Notes: generated by a model from the sequence alone, not told the origin. A DNA stretch of 64,000 bases from Akkermansiaceae bacterium (GCA_019634595.1 JAHCBC010000002.1:868001-932000), one strand, 5' to 3'. Positions 36,657 through 45,999 are shown, counted from the first letter of the stretch. Numbers and translations: made by a program.

Positions 36657-36869
36657 TCACTCGCCCGCGGCCTCGGCTTTGTTGACGAGCTTGATCTTGC
36701 CTTCGATGATCTCGGTCAGGGCGATGTCCGCCACGCCCATGCTGGGGCGGGTGGGCACCAGGGGAGAGCGTCCGCTGTTGAGTTGTCTGACGCGCTGGGA
36801 GACCAGGTTGATCAGGACCAGAGGGTCGGTGACGATATCGGAGGCCTTTTCGACAAGATCGCTTTTCAT
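36657..36869 (-). CDS. rpoZ: RNA polymerase omega subunit
   Basis: 70 residues from the ATG at 36869 (MKSDLVEKASDIVTDPLVLI); the open frame reaches 37031 but the extension is unlike the family. NLVSQRVRQLNSGRSPLVPT and IALTEIIEGKIKLVN match the omega helix pair that wraps the beta-prime C-terminus. Downstream on the same strand lies smpB. Confidence 0.88.
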   Translation of the reverse strand: MKSDLVEKASDIVTDPLVLINLVSQRVRQLNSGRSPLVPTRPSMGVADIALTEIIEGKIKLVNKAEAAGE

Positions 36870-37070
36870 GGGAGAGCCGGGAAAGCGCGATTGGGGCCGC
36901 GTTTGCTCAAACGGAACTACGTTGTCTGGCAGTGACGGGGCTTGATCGCTCAAAACACAAGGAAGGGTTGGTCCGGTGGCAGAACCGGGACCGGTGGTCA
37001 AATCAGCAAACCGCCCCGCTGACAAGCCCAAACTTGCAAGGGGTGGGGAATTTGCCCGTGGGATGCGTGA

Positions 37071-37466
37071 CTATTTCGGCATCAGGTCGATGCCGAAGCG
37101 GCGCAGGACGAAGACCATCGCCCAGAACAGCGCGGCGGTCAGCAGGCAGTTCGCCACCAGCGCCGTCCAGAATCCCCAGCCATTCCGCAGCATCCACGGA
37201 AAGACCAGGAACATCGGCAGGGTCGGGAGGACGAACCAGAAGGTGCCCTCCGAGTGGTTGGCGATGCGCTCCGGTGTCTGTTTCCCCTGGTGCATCCAGA
37301 TCATCGCCAGCAGGGAGGTCAGCGGCAGGGCGATCAGCAGCGCGGAAAGCCGGTCGTTCACCAGTTGGATCTTGTTGACAATCAGGATGATGATGGCGGT
37401 GAGGAGGATTTTCACCACGTCGAAGGGCGTGATTCTGAGGATGCTGTCCCAAGGGATCTTGCTCAT
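37071..37466 (-). CDS. DUF3147 membrane protein
   Basis: 131 residues with four hydrophobic segments (VVKILLTAIIILIVNKI; ALLIALPLTSLLAMIWMHQG; FVLPTLPMFLVFPWMLRNGW; LLTAALFWAMVFVLRRFG). The pattern and HQGKQTPERIANHSEGTFWFV centre match DUF3147, an uncharacterised small inner-membrane family. It diverges from the lipoprotein gene at 37510. Confidence 0.82.
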   Translation of the reverse strand: MSKIPWDSILRITPFDVVKILLTAIIILIVNKIQLVNDRLSALLIALPLTSLLAMIWMHQGKQTPERIANHSEGTFWFVLPTLPMFLVFPWMLRNGWGFWTALVANCLLTAALFWAMVFVLRRFGIDLMPK

Positions 37467-37509
37467 GGTTCGCTTGCCGTTTCATCCAGAATGGGCCTAG
37501 GATGGGATC

Positions 37510-38337
37510 ATGCAAGCCGCCTCTTTCGCCTGTGCCGCCGCTGCCGCGGTCTTTCTCACCGCCTGTTCGACCGCGAACCCTCCCGCTCCTGCAGGTGCCC
37601 CCGCCGCCGTGGCCACCGGCCTGAGCGGTGCCCAGAAGGCGGCCATCGGCCGGAAGATCTGGCAGAATGAAAGCGGCGGGACGGTCAATGGCCTGACGGC
37701 GTGGAACAGCGGGGAGGGATTCCCGTCGCTGGGCATCGGGCACTTCATCTGGTATCCGGCGGGCCAGCGCGGACCATTCGAGGAAAGCTGGCCGCAGTTT
37801 GTCGCATTCGCCCAAGCGCAAGGGGCGAATCCTCCGGCGGTGGCGCGGCAGCGGCACAGCCCGTGGACCACGAAGGCGGAGTTCCAGCGGCAGTTCAACG
37901 GTCCGGAGCTTTCCGGTCTCCGGACGTGGCTGGCGGGGAACATCGGCGTGCAGACCGACTACATCATTTCCCGCTCCCGCGGTGCCCTGCCGAAGATCCT
38001 GGCCGCGGCCCCGCCATCGGAACGGGCGAAGATCGAGGCCAACTACCGGAAGGTGGCCACCACGCCGCAGGGGACCTATGCCTTGATCGACTACGTCAAC
38101 TTCAAGGGAGAGGGGATCCAGGCCACCGAGCGTTACAATGGCATGGGCTGGGGCCTGATGCAGGTGCTGGGGAACATGCGTGAGGTTCCCGCCGGCCCCG
38201 CCGCGGCCAGCGAGTTCGCCGCCTCCGCCAAGCGGATGCTTTCCCGCCGCGTCCAGAATGCCCCTGCCGCCCGCAACGAGGGCAAGTGGCTCCCGGGCTG
38301 GCACAACCGCTGCGATACCTACGCGCGTCCGCTCTGA
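37510..38337 (+). CDS. Lipoprotein with lysozyme-like domain
   Basis: 275 residues. A lipoprotein signal ends in the lipobox LTAC (C19-C20 region, AVFLTACSTANPPAP). After an Ala/Pro linker, KIWQNESGGTVNGLTAWNSG contains a Glu positioned like a lysozyme catalytic acid. SLGIGHFIWYP, NGMGWGLMQVLG and WLPGWHNRCDTY follow, resembling a lysozyme-superfamily (muramidase-like) fold. Peptidoglycan cleavage is inferred from this pattern only. A strong terminator follows at 38358. Confidence 0.72.
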   Translation: MQAASFACAAAAAVFLTACSTANPPAPAGAPAAVATGLSGAQKAAIGRKIWQNESGGTVNGLTAWNSGEGFPSLGIGHFIWYPAGQRGPFEESWPQFVAFAQAQGANPPAVARQRHSPWTTKAEFQRQFNGPELSGLRTWLAGNIGVQTDYIISRSRGALPKILAAAPPSERAKIEANYRKVATTPQGTYALIDYVNFKGEGIQATERYNGMGWGLMQVLGNMREVPAGPAAASEFAASAKRMLSRRVQNAPAARNEGKWLPGWHNRCDTYARPL

Positions 38338-38357
38338 CGCGGACCCGCCACCGGCAG

Positions 38358-38395
38358 AGGCTCTTTTCCCTTCGTGGAAAGGAGCCTTTCTTTTT
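38358..38395 (+). terminator. Rho-independent terminator after lysozyme-like lipoprotein
   Basis: AGGCTCTTTTCC (38358-38369) pairs with GGAAAGGAGCCT (38376-38387) with one G-U pair and a 6-nt loop, followed by TTCTTTTT. Confidence 0.85.
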
Positions 38396-38425
38396 ACGCC
38401 GGCTCACGTTTCCGGGAAAAGAATA

Positions 38426-38453
38426 GGCGCGGGTCCGTTGCCAGACCCGCGCC
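38426..38453. repeat. GC-rich hairpin
   Basis: A perfect 10-bp stem (GGCGCGGGTC / GACCCGCGCC) around an 8-nt loop with no T-tract. It could be a backup terminator or a short structured RNA; it is not repeated elsewhere in the window as far as seen. Confidence 0.5.
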
Positions 38454-38698
38454 GTAATCACCATATCGACAAGCAGAATGCAGTTTGGCTCCCCCCGGAC
38501 CCTCGCCACACCCTGCTTGGAACAGGTTGGGAACAAAGTAACCATTCCATCCCGAATGGCAAATAATTAATGGAAATATAATACCTGTTTTTTGGAAATT
38601 CTAAGGCTGGAGCTTTTTTGAGGGGTTGCGCCGGGTATTTTCACTTTGCGGCAGATTCCTTTTGAAGTGGGTGCATGCTTTTTTAGGATCGGCGGATC

Positions 38699-39118
38699 AT
38701 GAACCAGACCTCACGTAGAAAATTCATCGTCGGCGGTGCCCTTATGGGCGTGGCCGCAGCGGCATCCGCTGAAACCAAAACCGCACCCCCCGCCGGAAAG
38801 GCCACGGTGCCGAAGCTTGTACATCACGTGTTCTTCTGGCTGAAAAACCCGGACTCTTCGGAGGACCGCGCCGCGCTCATCGCCGGGATCAAGAAACTCG
38901 GCGAGATCGAATCCGTACGCGCGATCCACGTCGGCGTCCCGGCCTCCACCGAAAAGCGGGATGTCGTGGAGAACAGCTACCACGTTTCCGAGATGCTTTG
39001 TTTCGACGACGTCGAGGGCCAGAACGCCTATCAGGTGGACCCCGCCCACAAGAAATTTGTCGAGGAATGCTCGCACCTGTGGAGCAAGGTGGTCGTCTAT
39101 GATGTGATGGCCGCCTGA
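38699..39118 (+). CDS. Dabb-domain protein with Tat signal
   Basis: 139 residues. [20 protein letters not shown] is a twin-arginine signal. The mature part ([60 protein letters not shown]) is the stress-responsive A/B barrel (Dabb), a dimeric ferredoxin-like fold. Ligand unknown. Converges with mutS. Confidence 0.88.
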   Translation: MNQTSRRKFIVGGALMGVAAAASAETKTAPPAGKATVPKLVHHVFFWLKNPDSSEDRAALIAGIKKLGEIESVRAIHVGVPASTEKRDVVENSYHVSEMLCFDDVEGQNAYQVDPAHKKFVEECSHLWSKVVVYDVMAA

Positions 39119-39137
39119 TTCCGCCAGCCGGGACGCA

Positions 39138-41618
39138 TCAGAAATCCGCGAACAGATCCATCTGCGGCGGGTTCGCCCTCGGCAGGGAGTCCTGGACCGT
39201 GTTCTTCGCCTTCGGCCCCTGCTTCTTTGCCTCCGGTTTCACCGAGTGAAGCTCCAGGTGGGAAAGGATGGATTTCGCCCGGTCCAGCACCGGCTTCGGC
39301 AGTCCGGCGAGCCTGGCCACCTGGATGCCGTAGGACTTGTCCGCGGCTCCGGGCAGGATCTTGTGGAGGAAGATGATCTCGTCGTTCCACTCCCGCACGG
39401 CCACGTTGTAGTTGGCGACGGCCTGCTTGGTGTTCGCGAGGTCCGTCAGCTCATGGTAGTGGGTGGCGAACAGGGTCCGGCAGCCGGTGATGTCGTGGAG
39501 GTGTTCCGCGACCGCCCAGGCGATGGACAATCCGTCGAAGGTCGCGGTGCCCCGGCCGATCTCATCGAGAATGACCAGCGACAGGTCCGTGGCGTGGTTC
39601 AGGATCAGCGCCGTCTCGCTCATCTCCACCATGAAGGTGGACTGCCCCCTTGAAAGGTCGTCGGAGGCCCCCACGCGGCAGAAAATGCGGTCCACCAGAC
39701 CGAGGGTGGCCGCATCCGCCGGAACATAGGCACCGATCTGGGCCATCACGGAAATCAGCGCGATCTGGCGGATGTAGGTGGATTTACCCGCCATGTTCGG
39801 GCCGGTCAGGATCTGCAGGCGGGCCGTGTCCGGATCCAGTTCCGTGTCGTTAGGGACGAATTTGGTGTCCACCAGCGTCTGTTCCAGCACCGGGTGGCGG
39901 CCGTTGGTGACGAAGAAAGCGCGGGAGTTCTCCAGCACCGGACGGCAGTGCCGGTGGAGCTGAGCCACCTCCGCCAGCGAGCAAAGGACATCCACCTGGG
40001 CGACCGCAGCGGCGGCTTCCTGGAGTTGGGTGAGGCGCTTCACCACCTCCCCGCGCAGCTCGATGAAAAGCTCCGCCTCCAGCTTCTTCGACCGTTCCTC
40101 CGCGCCCAGCACCTTGTTCTCCATCTCCTTCAGGCCGGGGGTGATGAACCGCTCGCAGTTCGCCATCGTCTGCTTCCGCGTGTAGTCGTCCGGGACTTTC
40201 GCCAGATGGGTGGAGGTGATCTCGATGAAGTAGCCGAAGACGTTGTTGAACTTGATCTTGAGCGAATCGATGCCGGTGCGCTTCCGCTCGTCTTCCTGCA
40301 GCCGGGCGATCCAGTCCTTCCCTCCGCGCGCGGCGGAGCGCAGCTCGTCCAGTTCCGCGGACCAGCCGTCGCGGATGATGCCGCCGTCCTTCAGGTTCGC
40401 GGGTGGTTCGTCCGCCAGCGCGAGGGAAAGGTGGTCCGTCAGGTCGCTGAAATCGTGAAGCCGCTCGACGAGGGAGAAATGGGTGGTGCCCAGCGAGGAA
40501 AGATCCTCTTTCAGCGCCGGGATATATCCCAGCGAGAGACACAGCGACTGGAGGTCGCGGGCATTTCCGGAGCCTTGCGAAAGCCGCGAGGTGGTCCGCT
40601 CGATGTCACGGATGCCTTTGAGTGATTCCCGGCATTTCGACAGCAGAAATGGCTCGGCGAGAAACGCGGCGATGACATCCTGCCGGGCGGTCAGCGTGGC
40701 CAGGTCCCGCAGCGGATGGAGGATCCAGTCGCGCAGCAGGCGCGCGCCCATCGGTGTGGCGGTGCGGTCGAGCACGCCCAGCAAGGTGTGCTGCTTGCCG
40801 CTCCGGGAGTCCACCAGGTCGAGGTTCCGCTGGGAGGACGCGTCGATCAGCACGTGGTGCTCGCTTTCCCTGACCCGCGGCGGGTTGAGGTGGCCGCATG
40901 GCCGGCGGAGCTGGTGGATCAGATAGTGGAGGATGGCACCCGCCGAGCCGGAGGCCGCGTGCAGGTCGGCGCAGCCGAAGCCGTCCAGCGAGTGGACGCC
41001 GAAGTGTTCCTTCAGCAACTGGGACGCATGTTCCGGCAGGAAAGAGTAGCCCTCGTAGGCCAGGCAGTTCACCAGATGGCCGAACTCGGATGTCTGGTGG
41101 TCCGGCACCAGCAGTTCGGACGGGCAGATGCGCGCCAGTTCGTCCAGAAGCTGGCCATTGTCCGTGAACTCGCAGATCGTGAACTCTCCGGTGGTGTGGT
41201 CGATGCAGGCGAGGCCCGCTTTTTTCCCATGGCGGAAAACGGCGGCGAGATAGTTCGGCCGCTCATCCTCCAGCAAGGTCAGGTCATCGATCGATCCCGG
41301 CGTGAGGATCCGTGCGATCTCCCGCTCCACCAGCTTGCCGGGGATCGGCTCGGATGTCTGCTCCGCGATGGCCACGCGCTTGCCCGCTTTCAAAAGACGG
41401 GCGAGGTAGGCTTGGGCGGCATGGTAGGGCACCCCGCACATCGGCGTGCCGCCGCGCTTGGTGAGGGCCACATTGAGGATCGGCGCGGCGGTCTTAGCGT
41501 CCTCGAAGAACATCTCGTAGAAGTCGCCCAGCCGGTAGAGCAGGATCACATCCCCCGGCAGCGATTTCCGCATGGCCTGGTACTGGGCCATCATCGGAGT
41601 GAGCGTCGGAGCGGACAT
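39138..41618 (-). CDS. mutS: DNA mismatch repair protein MutS
   Basis: 826 residues from the ATG at 41618 (MSAPTLTPMMAQYQAMRKSL); the frame extends upstream but the mismatch-binding domain begins here. The Phe-x-Glu motif is at GDFYEMFFEDA, and the N-terminal domain continues GGTPMCGVPYHA. The ATPase has Walker A GPNMAGKST (K612), the ST-motif SQSTFMVEM-like block (RGQSTFMVEMSETA), Walker B LVILDEIGRGTATFDG, and a conserved ATHYHEL. It recognises mismatches with MutL. It is a stand-alone gene here. Confidence 0.97.
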   Translation of the reverse strand: MSAPTLTPMMAQYQAMRKSLPGDVILLYRLGDFYEMFFEDAKTAAPILNVALTKRGGTPMCGVPYHAAQAYLARLLKAGKRVAIAEQTSEPIPGKLVEREIARILTPGSIDDLTLLEDERPNYLAAVFRHGKKAGLACIDHTTGEFTICEFTDNGQLLDELARICPSELLVPDHQTSEFGHLVNCLAYEGYSFLPEHASQLLKEHFGVHSLDGFGCADLHAASGSAGAILHYLIHQLRRPCGHLNPPRVRESEHHVLIDASSQRNLDLVDSRSGKQHTLLGVLDRTATPMGARLLRDWILHPLRDLATLTARQDVIAAFLAEPFLLSKCRESLKGIRDIERTTSRLSQGSGNARDLQSLCLSLGYIPALKEDLSSLGTTHFSLVERLHDFSDLTDHLSLALADEPPANLKDGGIIRDGWSAELDELRSAARGGKDWIARLQEDERKRTGIDSLKIKFNNVFGYFIEITSTHLAKVPDDYTRKQTMANCERFITPGLKEMENKVLGAEERSKKLEAELFIELRGEVVKRLTQLQEAAAAVAQVDVLCSLAEVAQLHRHCRPVLENSRAFFVTNGRHPVLEQTLVDTKFVPNDTELDPDTARLQILTGPNMAGKSTYIRQIALISVMAQIGAYVPADAATLGLVDRIFCRVGASDDLSRGQSTFMVEMSETALILNHATDLSLVILDEIGRGTATFDGLSIAWAVAEHLHDITGCRTLFATHYHELTDLANTKQAVANYNVAVREWNDEIIFLHKILPGAADKSYGIQVARLAGLPKPVLDRAKSILSHLELHSVKPEAKKQGPKAKNTVQDSLPRANPPQMDLFADF

Positions 41619-41825
41619 CGCCGCAGAGGTTAGGCGGGGGGGCGGACGGGTCAAGGTCCGAGCCTTCGCACGCGTTGCCCGGGGCAAGACCCTTGGTGGG
41701 TTGTCATGAAACCGGAAGCCGGGCTGTCCCAACGGTTCTCACTGATCAGCAGGGAGCGACAGTTGCGGGTGCCGTAAGAATGCGCTGGTAAGAACGTAGA
41801 TAAATGTATCCATTCATCGCAAATC

Positions 41826-42635
41826 ATGAGATTTCTTCTCCCCGCGCTGCTTTCCTCCGCCGCAGTTCTGATTTCCCAGGTTCACGCCGCGTCGATCATG
41901 TTCGACTTCGGCCCCACCACGGTCGCGGGGGCGGACCTCGTTAACAGTCCTTGGCATACGGTTGATCCGACCGCGGGCACCAGCTGGAACAAGGTTACCG
42001 GCACGGACAACAACGCTGTGCCGGACGTCACTTCCGGGCTGGTCTTCTCGGATGGCAGCGGGGCGACCGGAGTGGGACTTAACTTCGGGGTGTCCTCCAC
42101 CGCAGCCCTGCAGAACGTGAACCTCGCCACCCAGCCCACGCGTGTCTCCAACCTCGCCGGTGTGTATAGCACGGGTATCTATGGGGGGACATCCGTCGGC
42201 AGGGATGCCATCTTTCTGACCAATTCCTGGGCGATCGGCGGACAGGTGACGGGTCTTGCTGCGGGAACCTATGACATTTACCTCACGGCGCGGAACACCA
42301 GTTACAACACCAACGACTACAAGCAGACCGCCTACGCCGGTGCGGGTGTTGTCGGATCCAACTTCGACTATTCCGGTTATTTCAACAGCACGGTGACCTA
42401 TCTGAAAACCTCCACCGCGCCCAATTCCTGGGTGCAGGGGGAGACCTACATGAAGCTGACGGTGACGCTTTCCGAGGGCCAGGCGCTCAACTTCGCCGTG
42501 ATCGGTGAAAATACCGGTGCCGTGGACCGGGGTTTCCTCAACTCGCTCCAGATCGTGAGCGTGCCGGAACCATCCGCAGCTCTGCTGGGAATCGGTGCGC
42601 TGGGCGTGATGGCGGTCCGCCGCCGCAGGGCCTGA
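41826..42635 (+). CDS. PEP-CTERM sorting-domain protein
   Basis: 269 residues with signal peptide MRFLLPALLSSAAVLISQVHA and a C-terminal VPEPSAALLGIGALGVMAVR followed by RRRA: PEP motif, hydrophobic segment, arginine cluster, the exosortase recognition tail. The body is beta-rich with Thr/Asn/Gly (MFDFGPTTVAGADLV; GTYDIYLTARNTSYNTNDY), of unknown function. It is expected to be processed by an exosortase encoded elsewhere. A terminator follows at 42641. Confidence 0.9.
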   Translation: MRFLLPALLSSAAVLISQVHAASIMFDFGPTTVAGADLVNSPWHTVDPTAGTSWNKVTGTDNNAVPDVTSGLVFSDGSGATGVGLNFGVSSTAALQNVNLATQPTRVSNLAGVYSTGIYGGTSVGRDAIFLTNSWAIGGQVTGLAAGTYDIYLTARNTSYNTNDYKQTAYAGAGVVGSNFDYSGYFNSTVTYLKTSTAPNSWVQGETYMKLTVTLSEGQALNFAVIGENTGAVDRGFLNSLQIVSVPEPSAALLGIGALGVMAVRRRRA

Positions 42636-42640
42636 AACGA

Positions 42641-42666
42641 CAACGCCGGTCCGAAGACCGGCGTTG
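42641..42666. terminator. Bidirectional terminator hairpin
   Basis: A perfect 11-bp stem (CAACGCCGGTC / GACCGGCGTTG) closes a CGAA tetraloop, lying between the convergent PEP-CTERM and glyQS genes. No long T-tract on either side. Confidence 0.6.
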
Positions 42667-42693
42667 GGAGAATCATGGAAGGTATGGGCGGGT

Positions 42694-44271
42694 TCAGCGC
42701 ACCCGCTCCAGCAGCCATGGAAGCAGCGCGTCGATGGCGATGCGTTCCTGCTCCATGGAGTCACGGTGGCGGATGGTGACGGTGCCTTTCAGGGCCTCCG
42801 CGCCTTCGCCTTCCCCCTGGCCGATGGTTTCGAAATCGACGGTCACGCAGAAGGGAGTGCCGACCTCGTCCTGGCGGCGGTAGCGGCGGCCGACGGCGCC
42901 ACCATCGTCGTAGGAAACGGTCATCCACTTTTGCAGGGAGCACTGGATTTCCCGGGCGATGGCGACCTGCTCCTCGTTCTTCTTGAGGAGCGGGAAGATG
43001 CCGACCTTCACCGGAGCCAGCGCGGGCTTGAAGCGCAGCACGGTGCGGACGTCCTCCTTGCCCTTCTCATCGGTGAGCGTCTCTTCGTCGAAGGCCTCGC
43101 AGATGAGCGCCAGCACGGTGCGGTCGCAACCGGCGGACGGCTCGACGACGTGGGGGAGGAACTTTTCCTTGGTCTCCTCGTCGAAGTAGAGGAGCGGCTT
43201 GCCGGCGGACTTCTGGTGCACACCCAGGTCGTAGTCGGTGCGGTAGGCCACACCTTCCAGTTCCTGCACGCCGAAGGGGAACTCGTATTCGATGTCGTAG
43301 GTCTTCTTCGAGTAGAAGGCACGCTCGCCATCCGGAATGTCGTTGATGTGCAGCTTCGTGCGCGGGATGCCGATTTCCTCGTAGAAGGCGAGGCGGGTTT
43401 CCAGCCACTCGTCGGTGAGGCGCATGCCATCGTCCGGGTGGCAGAAATACTCGATTTCCATCTGCTCGAACTCACGCGAGCGGAAAGTGAAGTTGCGCGG
43501 GTTGATCTCGTTGCGGAACGACTTGCCGACCTGGGCGATGCCGAAGGGCAGCTTCACCCGGTTGGAATCCAGCACGTTCTTGTACTGGACGAAGATCGAC
43601 TGGGCCGTCTCCGGGCGGAGGTAGGCGATCTGCTCGCCCGTCGCGCCGAAGTTCGTCTGGAGCATCAGGTTGAACTGGCGTGGCTCGGTGAGGAGCGAAC
43701 CGTTTTCAGGGTTGAAGCGGGTGGTGCCGGTGACTTCCTCGCGGCGCACCTCGTCCAGTTCCAGCTCCTTCGGGGAGATCTTCTTGTCCGGGTTGAACTC
43801 CGCGTAGTATTTGCGGGCGGTCTTGTGCGCCTCTCCGACTTCCTTTCCGGGGGCGATGAGCACGGCGAATTCGCGCTGCACGCTCCAGTTGGAGGCCGGG
43901 TGCTTTGCGCCGCTGAACCAGACGGCGGTGCCGTCTTGTTCGGGGATCTGGTCCGCGCGGAGGCGGGCTTTGGAAAGGAGGCAGTCGGACATCGGATCGC
44001 TGAAGCCGCCGACGTGGCCGGAGGCGACCAGCACCTGTTCCATCGTCAGGATCGAGCCATCCATGCCCAGCACGTCATCGCGCTCCTGCACGGTCTTGCG
44101 CCACCAATAGTCCTTCAGGTTGCGCTTCAGTTCAGCGCCCAGCGGGCCGTAGTCCCACACGCCGTTGAGGCCCCCGTACAGCTCGCCAGCCTGGAAGATG
44201 AATCCGCGGCGCTTGCAGAGCGACACGATTTTTTCCATGCGGGCGGGGTCGGTGTTGTCTTTGTTGGCCAT
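42694..44271 (-). CDS. glyQS: Glycine--tRNA ligase (homodimeric class II)
   Basis: 525 residues from the ATG at 44271 (MANKDNTDPARMEKIVSLCK). This is the single-chain type, not the alpha2beta2 type. RRGFIFQAGELYGGLNGVWD and YGPLGAELKRNLKDYWW open the catalytic domain. Class II motif 2 is in GKSFRNEINPRNFTFRSREF, motif 3 in AGCDRTVLALICEAF. The C-terminal anticodon-binding domain starts near APVKVGIFPLLKKN. It charges tRNA-Gly in the cytosol. Confidence 0.95.
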   Translation of the reverse strand: MANKDNTDPARMEKIVSLCKRRGFIFQAGELYGGLNGVWDYGPLGAELKRNLKDYWWRKTVQERDDVLGMDGSILTMEQVLVASGHVGGFSDPMSDCLLSKARLRADQIPEQDGTAVWFSGAKHPASNWSVQREFAVLIAPGKEVGEAHKTARKYYAEFNPDKKISPKELELDEVRREEVTGTTRFNPENGSLLTEPRQFNLMLQTNFGATGEQIAYLRPETAQSIFVQYKNVLDSNRVKLPFGIAQVGKSFRNEINPRNFTFRSREFEQMEIEYFCHPDDGMRLTDEWLETRLAFYEEIGIPRTKLHINDIPDGERAFYSKKTYDIEYEFPFGVQELEGVAYRTDYDLGVHQKSAGKPLLYFDEETKEKFLPHVVEPSAGCDRTVLALICEAFDEETLTDEKGKEDVRTVLRFKPALAPVKVGIFPLLKKNEEQVAIAREIQCSLQKWMTVSYDDGGAVGRRYRRQDEVGTPFCVTVDFETIGQGEGEGAEALKGTVTIRHRDSMEQERIAIDALLPWLLERVR

Positions 44272-44414
44272 AAGGGATCGGCGGGTTGGGGCGCGGATGG
44301 AAGCAGGCGGAGCGGCAGGGGGCAAGACGTGATTCGGAGGGGCTGTGGTTGAAATGCCGTCCCTCAGCCGAATCCACTTGCTCAAAGAGTTCTGATGAAC
44401 ACTATTTTCAGGCC

Positions 44415-44993
44415 ATGAGTGACTTCCCTGATGGAAAATGCCGCTGCCCCTGGCTCCCTGCCGACCGGCCATTGTACACGCAATACCATGACGAGGAATG
44501 GGGCGTGCCTTCGCGCGATCCCCGGCATCTGTTCGAGATGATCTGCCTGGAGGGCATGCAGGCAGGGCTTTCCTGGTGGACCATCCTCCAGAAGCGGGAG
44601 CACTACCGGAAGGTGTTCCACCACTTCGACCCGGTGAAGGTGGCGAAGATGACGGACGCGCAACTGGAGAAGCTCGTGCTGGACCCGGGCATCATCCGCC
44701 ACCGCGGAAAGATCTTCGCCATCCGCGCGAACGCGCAAGCCTGGCTGAAGCTGGAAAATCCCGTGGAGTTCCTCTGGAGCTTCATCGGAGGAAAGCCCAG
44801 GCGCAGCCAATTCAAGGTGATGGCGGATTTCCCGACCAAGACCCCGGAGTCCGACGCGCTCTCGAAGTCCCTGCGGAAGGCTGGTTTCAACTTCGTCGGC
44901 TCCACCACCATGTATGCCTTCATGCAGGCCGTGGGGATGGTGGAGGATCATACGATGGATTGCTTCCGGAAGAAGGAGATCCCGCGTGGTTGA
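44415..44993 (+). CDS. tag: DNA-3-methyladenine glycosylase I
   Basis: 192 residues from the ATG at 44415. It removes 3-methyladenine from alkylated DNA. CRCPWLPADRPLYTQYHDEE, WGVPSRDPRHLFEMICLEGM, QAGLSWWTILQKRE and GFNFVGSTTMYAFMQAVGMV, then EDHTMDCF are family-specific; the N-terminal Cys and C-terminal His/Cys form the zinc snap. Longer upstream starts are not supported. Confidence 0.95.
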   Translation: MSDFPDGKCRCPWLPADRPLYTQYHDEEWGVPSRDPRHLFEMICLEGMQAGLSWWTILQKREHYRKVFHHFDPVKVAKMTDAQLEKLVLDPGIIRHRGKIFAIRANAQAWLKLENPVEFLWSFIGGKPRRSQFKVMADFPTKTPESDALSKSLRKAGFNFVGSTTMYAFMQAVGMVEDHTMDCFRKKEIPRG

Positions 44994-45096
44994 TGCGCAC
45001 TTTGGCAGTGGTGTGTTCTCGGTGTGTTCCGCTGGGGGGGATTGCCTCGGTAAAGAAGAGAATTGCAAAAACCGCTTCTCAGGATAGCCTTTCACT

Positions 45097-45291
45097 GTGA
45101 GCGTTCAAGAGATCAAAAGTGAGCTCGAAAGCCTTCCGCTGGAGGAGCGCCGCCAACTCGCTGCGTTCCTTGTTGTGCTTAGGCACAGGGACTTGGCTGA
45201 ATATCGATCAACCATTGCAAGGAAGATTGATGACTCTGACCCCGGGAACTGGCTTTCACTTGAGGAATACGATCAGCGTCTTGTTTCTTGA
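45097..45291 (+). CDS. Antitoxin-like small protein
   Basis: 64 residues from a GTG at 45097. The helix-rich sequence (EIKSELESLPLEERRQLAAF, then RHRDLAEYRSTIARKI) and acidic C-terminus (DPGNWLSLEEYDQRL) resemble antitoxins of RelE/ParE modules. It is followed 2 nt later by a toxin-like gene, which is the best support for the call. Confidence 0.7.
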   Translation: MSVQEIKSELESLPLEERRQLAAFLVVLRHRDLAEYRSTIARKIDDSDPGNWLSLEEYDQRLVS

Positions 45292-45293
45292 GG

Positions 45294-45548
45294 ATGGATT
45301 ACAGGCTTCTTATTTCGATGGATGTGGTGGAGTTCGTCGAGCGCCTCCCTGCTAGGTTCCGGAAAGCCATCAGATCATCGTTCTCTTCCATCGGCGAAGA
45401 TCCGTTGGGATCTTCTGACGCTATTGACTACGACGACAGTGGGAGACTGCTGCACGTCGCCATCGTTGGCGATTTCGCACTGATGTATTGGATTGATGAT
45501 GCTGACCGGCATGTGAAAATCCTGGATATCCATGCCGCAGACCGCTGA
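45294..45548 (+). CDS. RelE/ParE-family toxin
   Basis: 84 residues from the ATG at 45294 (a TTG at 45288 would overlap the antitoxin). RLLISMDVVEFVERLPARFR, then LGSSDAIDYDDSGRLLHVAI and FALMYWIDDADRHVKILDIH fit the RelE/ParE beta-sheet with YxxxxxxxhxhLdi ending. It would act as an mRNA interferase or gyrase inhibitor; which is not decidable. Confidence 0.78.
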   Translation: MDYRLLISMDVVEFVERLPARFRKAIRSSFSSIGEDPLGSSDAIDYDDSGRLLHVAIVGDFALMYWIDDADRHVKILDIHAADR

Positions 45549-45585
45549 ACATCGCACAAGGGACTCGAGAGAATTTTGATTCCCC

Positions 45586-45999
45586 ATGTCGTGCATCCTC
45601 AGAGTCTCAGGCAAGTTTCTCGACACTCGCGCCTTGTTGGCCACCGTTCAGCTTGAGCCGGACCGGATCTGGCAAAAGGGCGAGCCCCGCGTGAAGTCCA
45701 AGCCGGATGGACGTCTGAACGAATCGTCCGGCGTGAACTTTGTCGTCAGTGACGCGGATTTCAGGGATTTCGATGTCCAGCTTCGGGATGCCATCGGTTT
45801 CATCAACGGCAATCGGCGTTGTCTGGAACTCATACGGGAATTTCCCTCGGTGGATTGGTTCGCCTTGGACTTCGGAATCGAGCTTCGCGATGCCGCCATC
45901 CATTCGGACATCCTCACTCCCGAATTCCTTCTGGCGGCGGCGTCCATCGGTATCTCGGTGGAGTTCTCCCATTATCCGCACCACCCCGATGCGGAATAA
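45586..45999 (+). CDS. DUF4279-like protein
   Basis: 137 residues starting MSCILRVSGKFLDTRALLAT. The opening (RVSGKFLDTRALLATVQLEP, DRIWQKGEP) resembles DUF4279, where a beta strand is followed by LxLxPxxxWxKGE. The rest (SVDWFALDFGIELRDAAIHS) is a predicted alpha/beta domain. DUF4279 proteins are often near toxins as possible immunity-like factors. It lies 37 nt after the toxin-antitoxin pair, but a functional link is only inferred. Confidence 0.6.
   Translation: MSCILRVSGKFLDTRALLATVQLEPDRIWQKGEPRVKSKPDGRLNESSGVNFVVSDADFRDFDVQLRDAIGFINGNRRCLELIREFPSVDWFALDFGIELRDAAIHSDILTPEFLLAAASIGISVEFSHYPHHPDAE

Larger units (their letters stand above)
38338..38698. other. Intergenic stretch: terminator, hairpin and AT-rich leader
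   Basis: 361 bp. It contains the terminator at 38358-38395 and a 10-bp-stem hairpin at 38426-38453. From about 38555 an AT-rich segment (AATTAATGGAAATATAATAC and onward) precedes the Dabb gene and is a good location for its promoter. No gene seen. Confidence 0.55.

Noticed and set aside
36870..37070. Spacer near rpoZ with GGTCCGGTGG and AGAACCGGGACCGGTGG examined as a tRNA or structured RNA
   Set aside because: No cloverleaf, T-loop or CCA end could be formed; left unannotated.
42664..44352. 562-codon plus-strand frame opposite glyQS
   Set aside because: The minus strand encodes a canonical glycyl-tRNA synthetase; the opposite frame is compositional.
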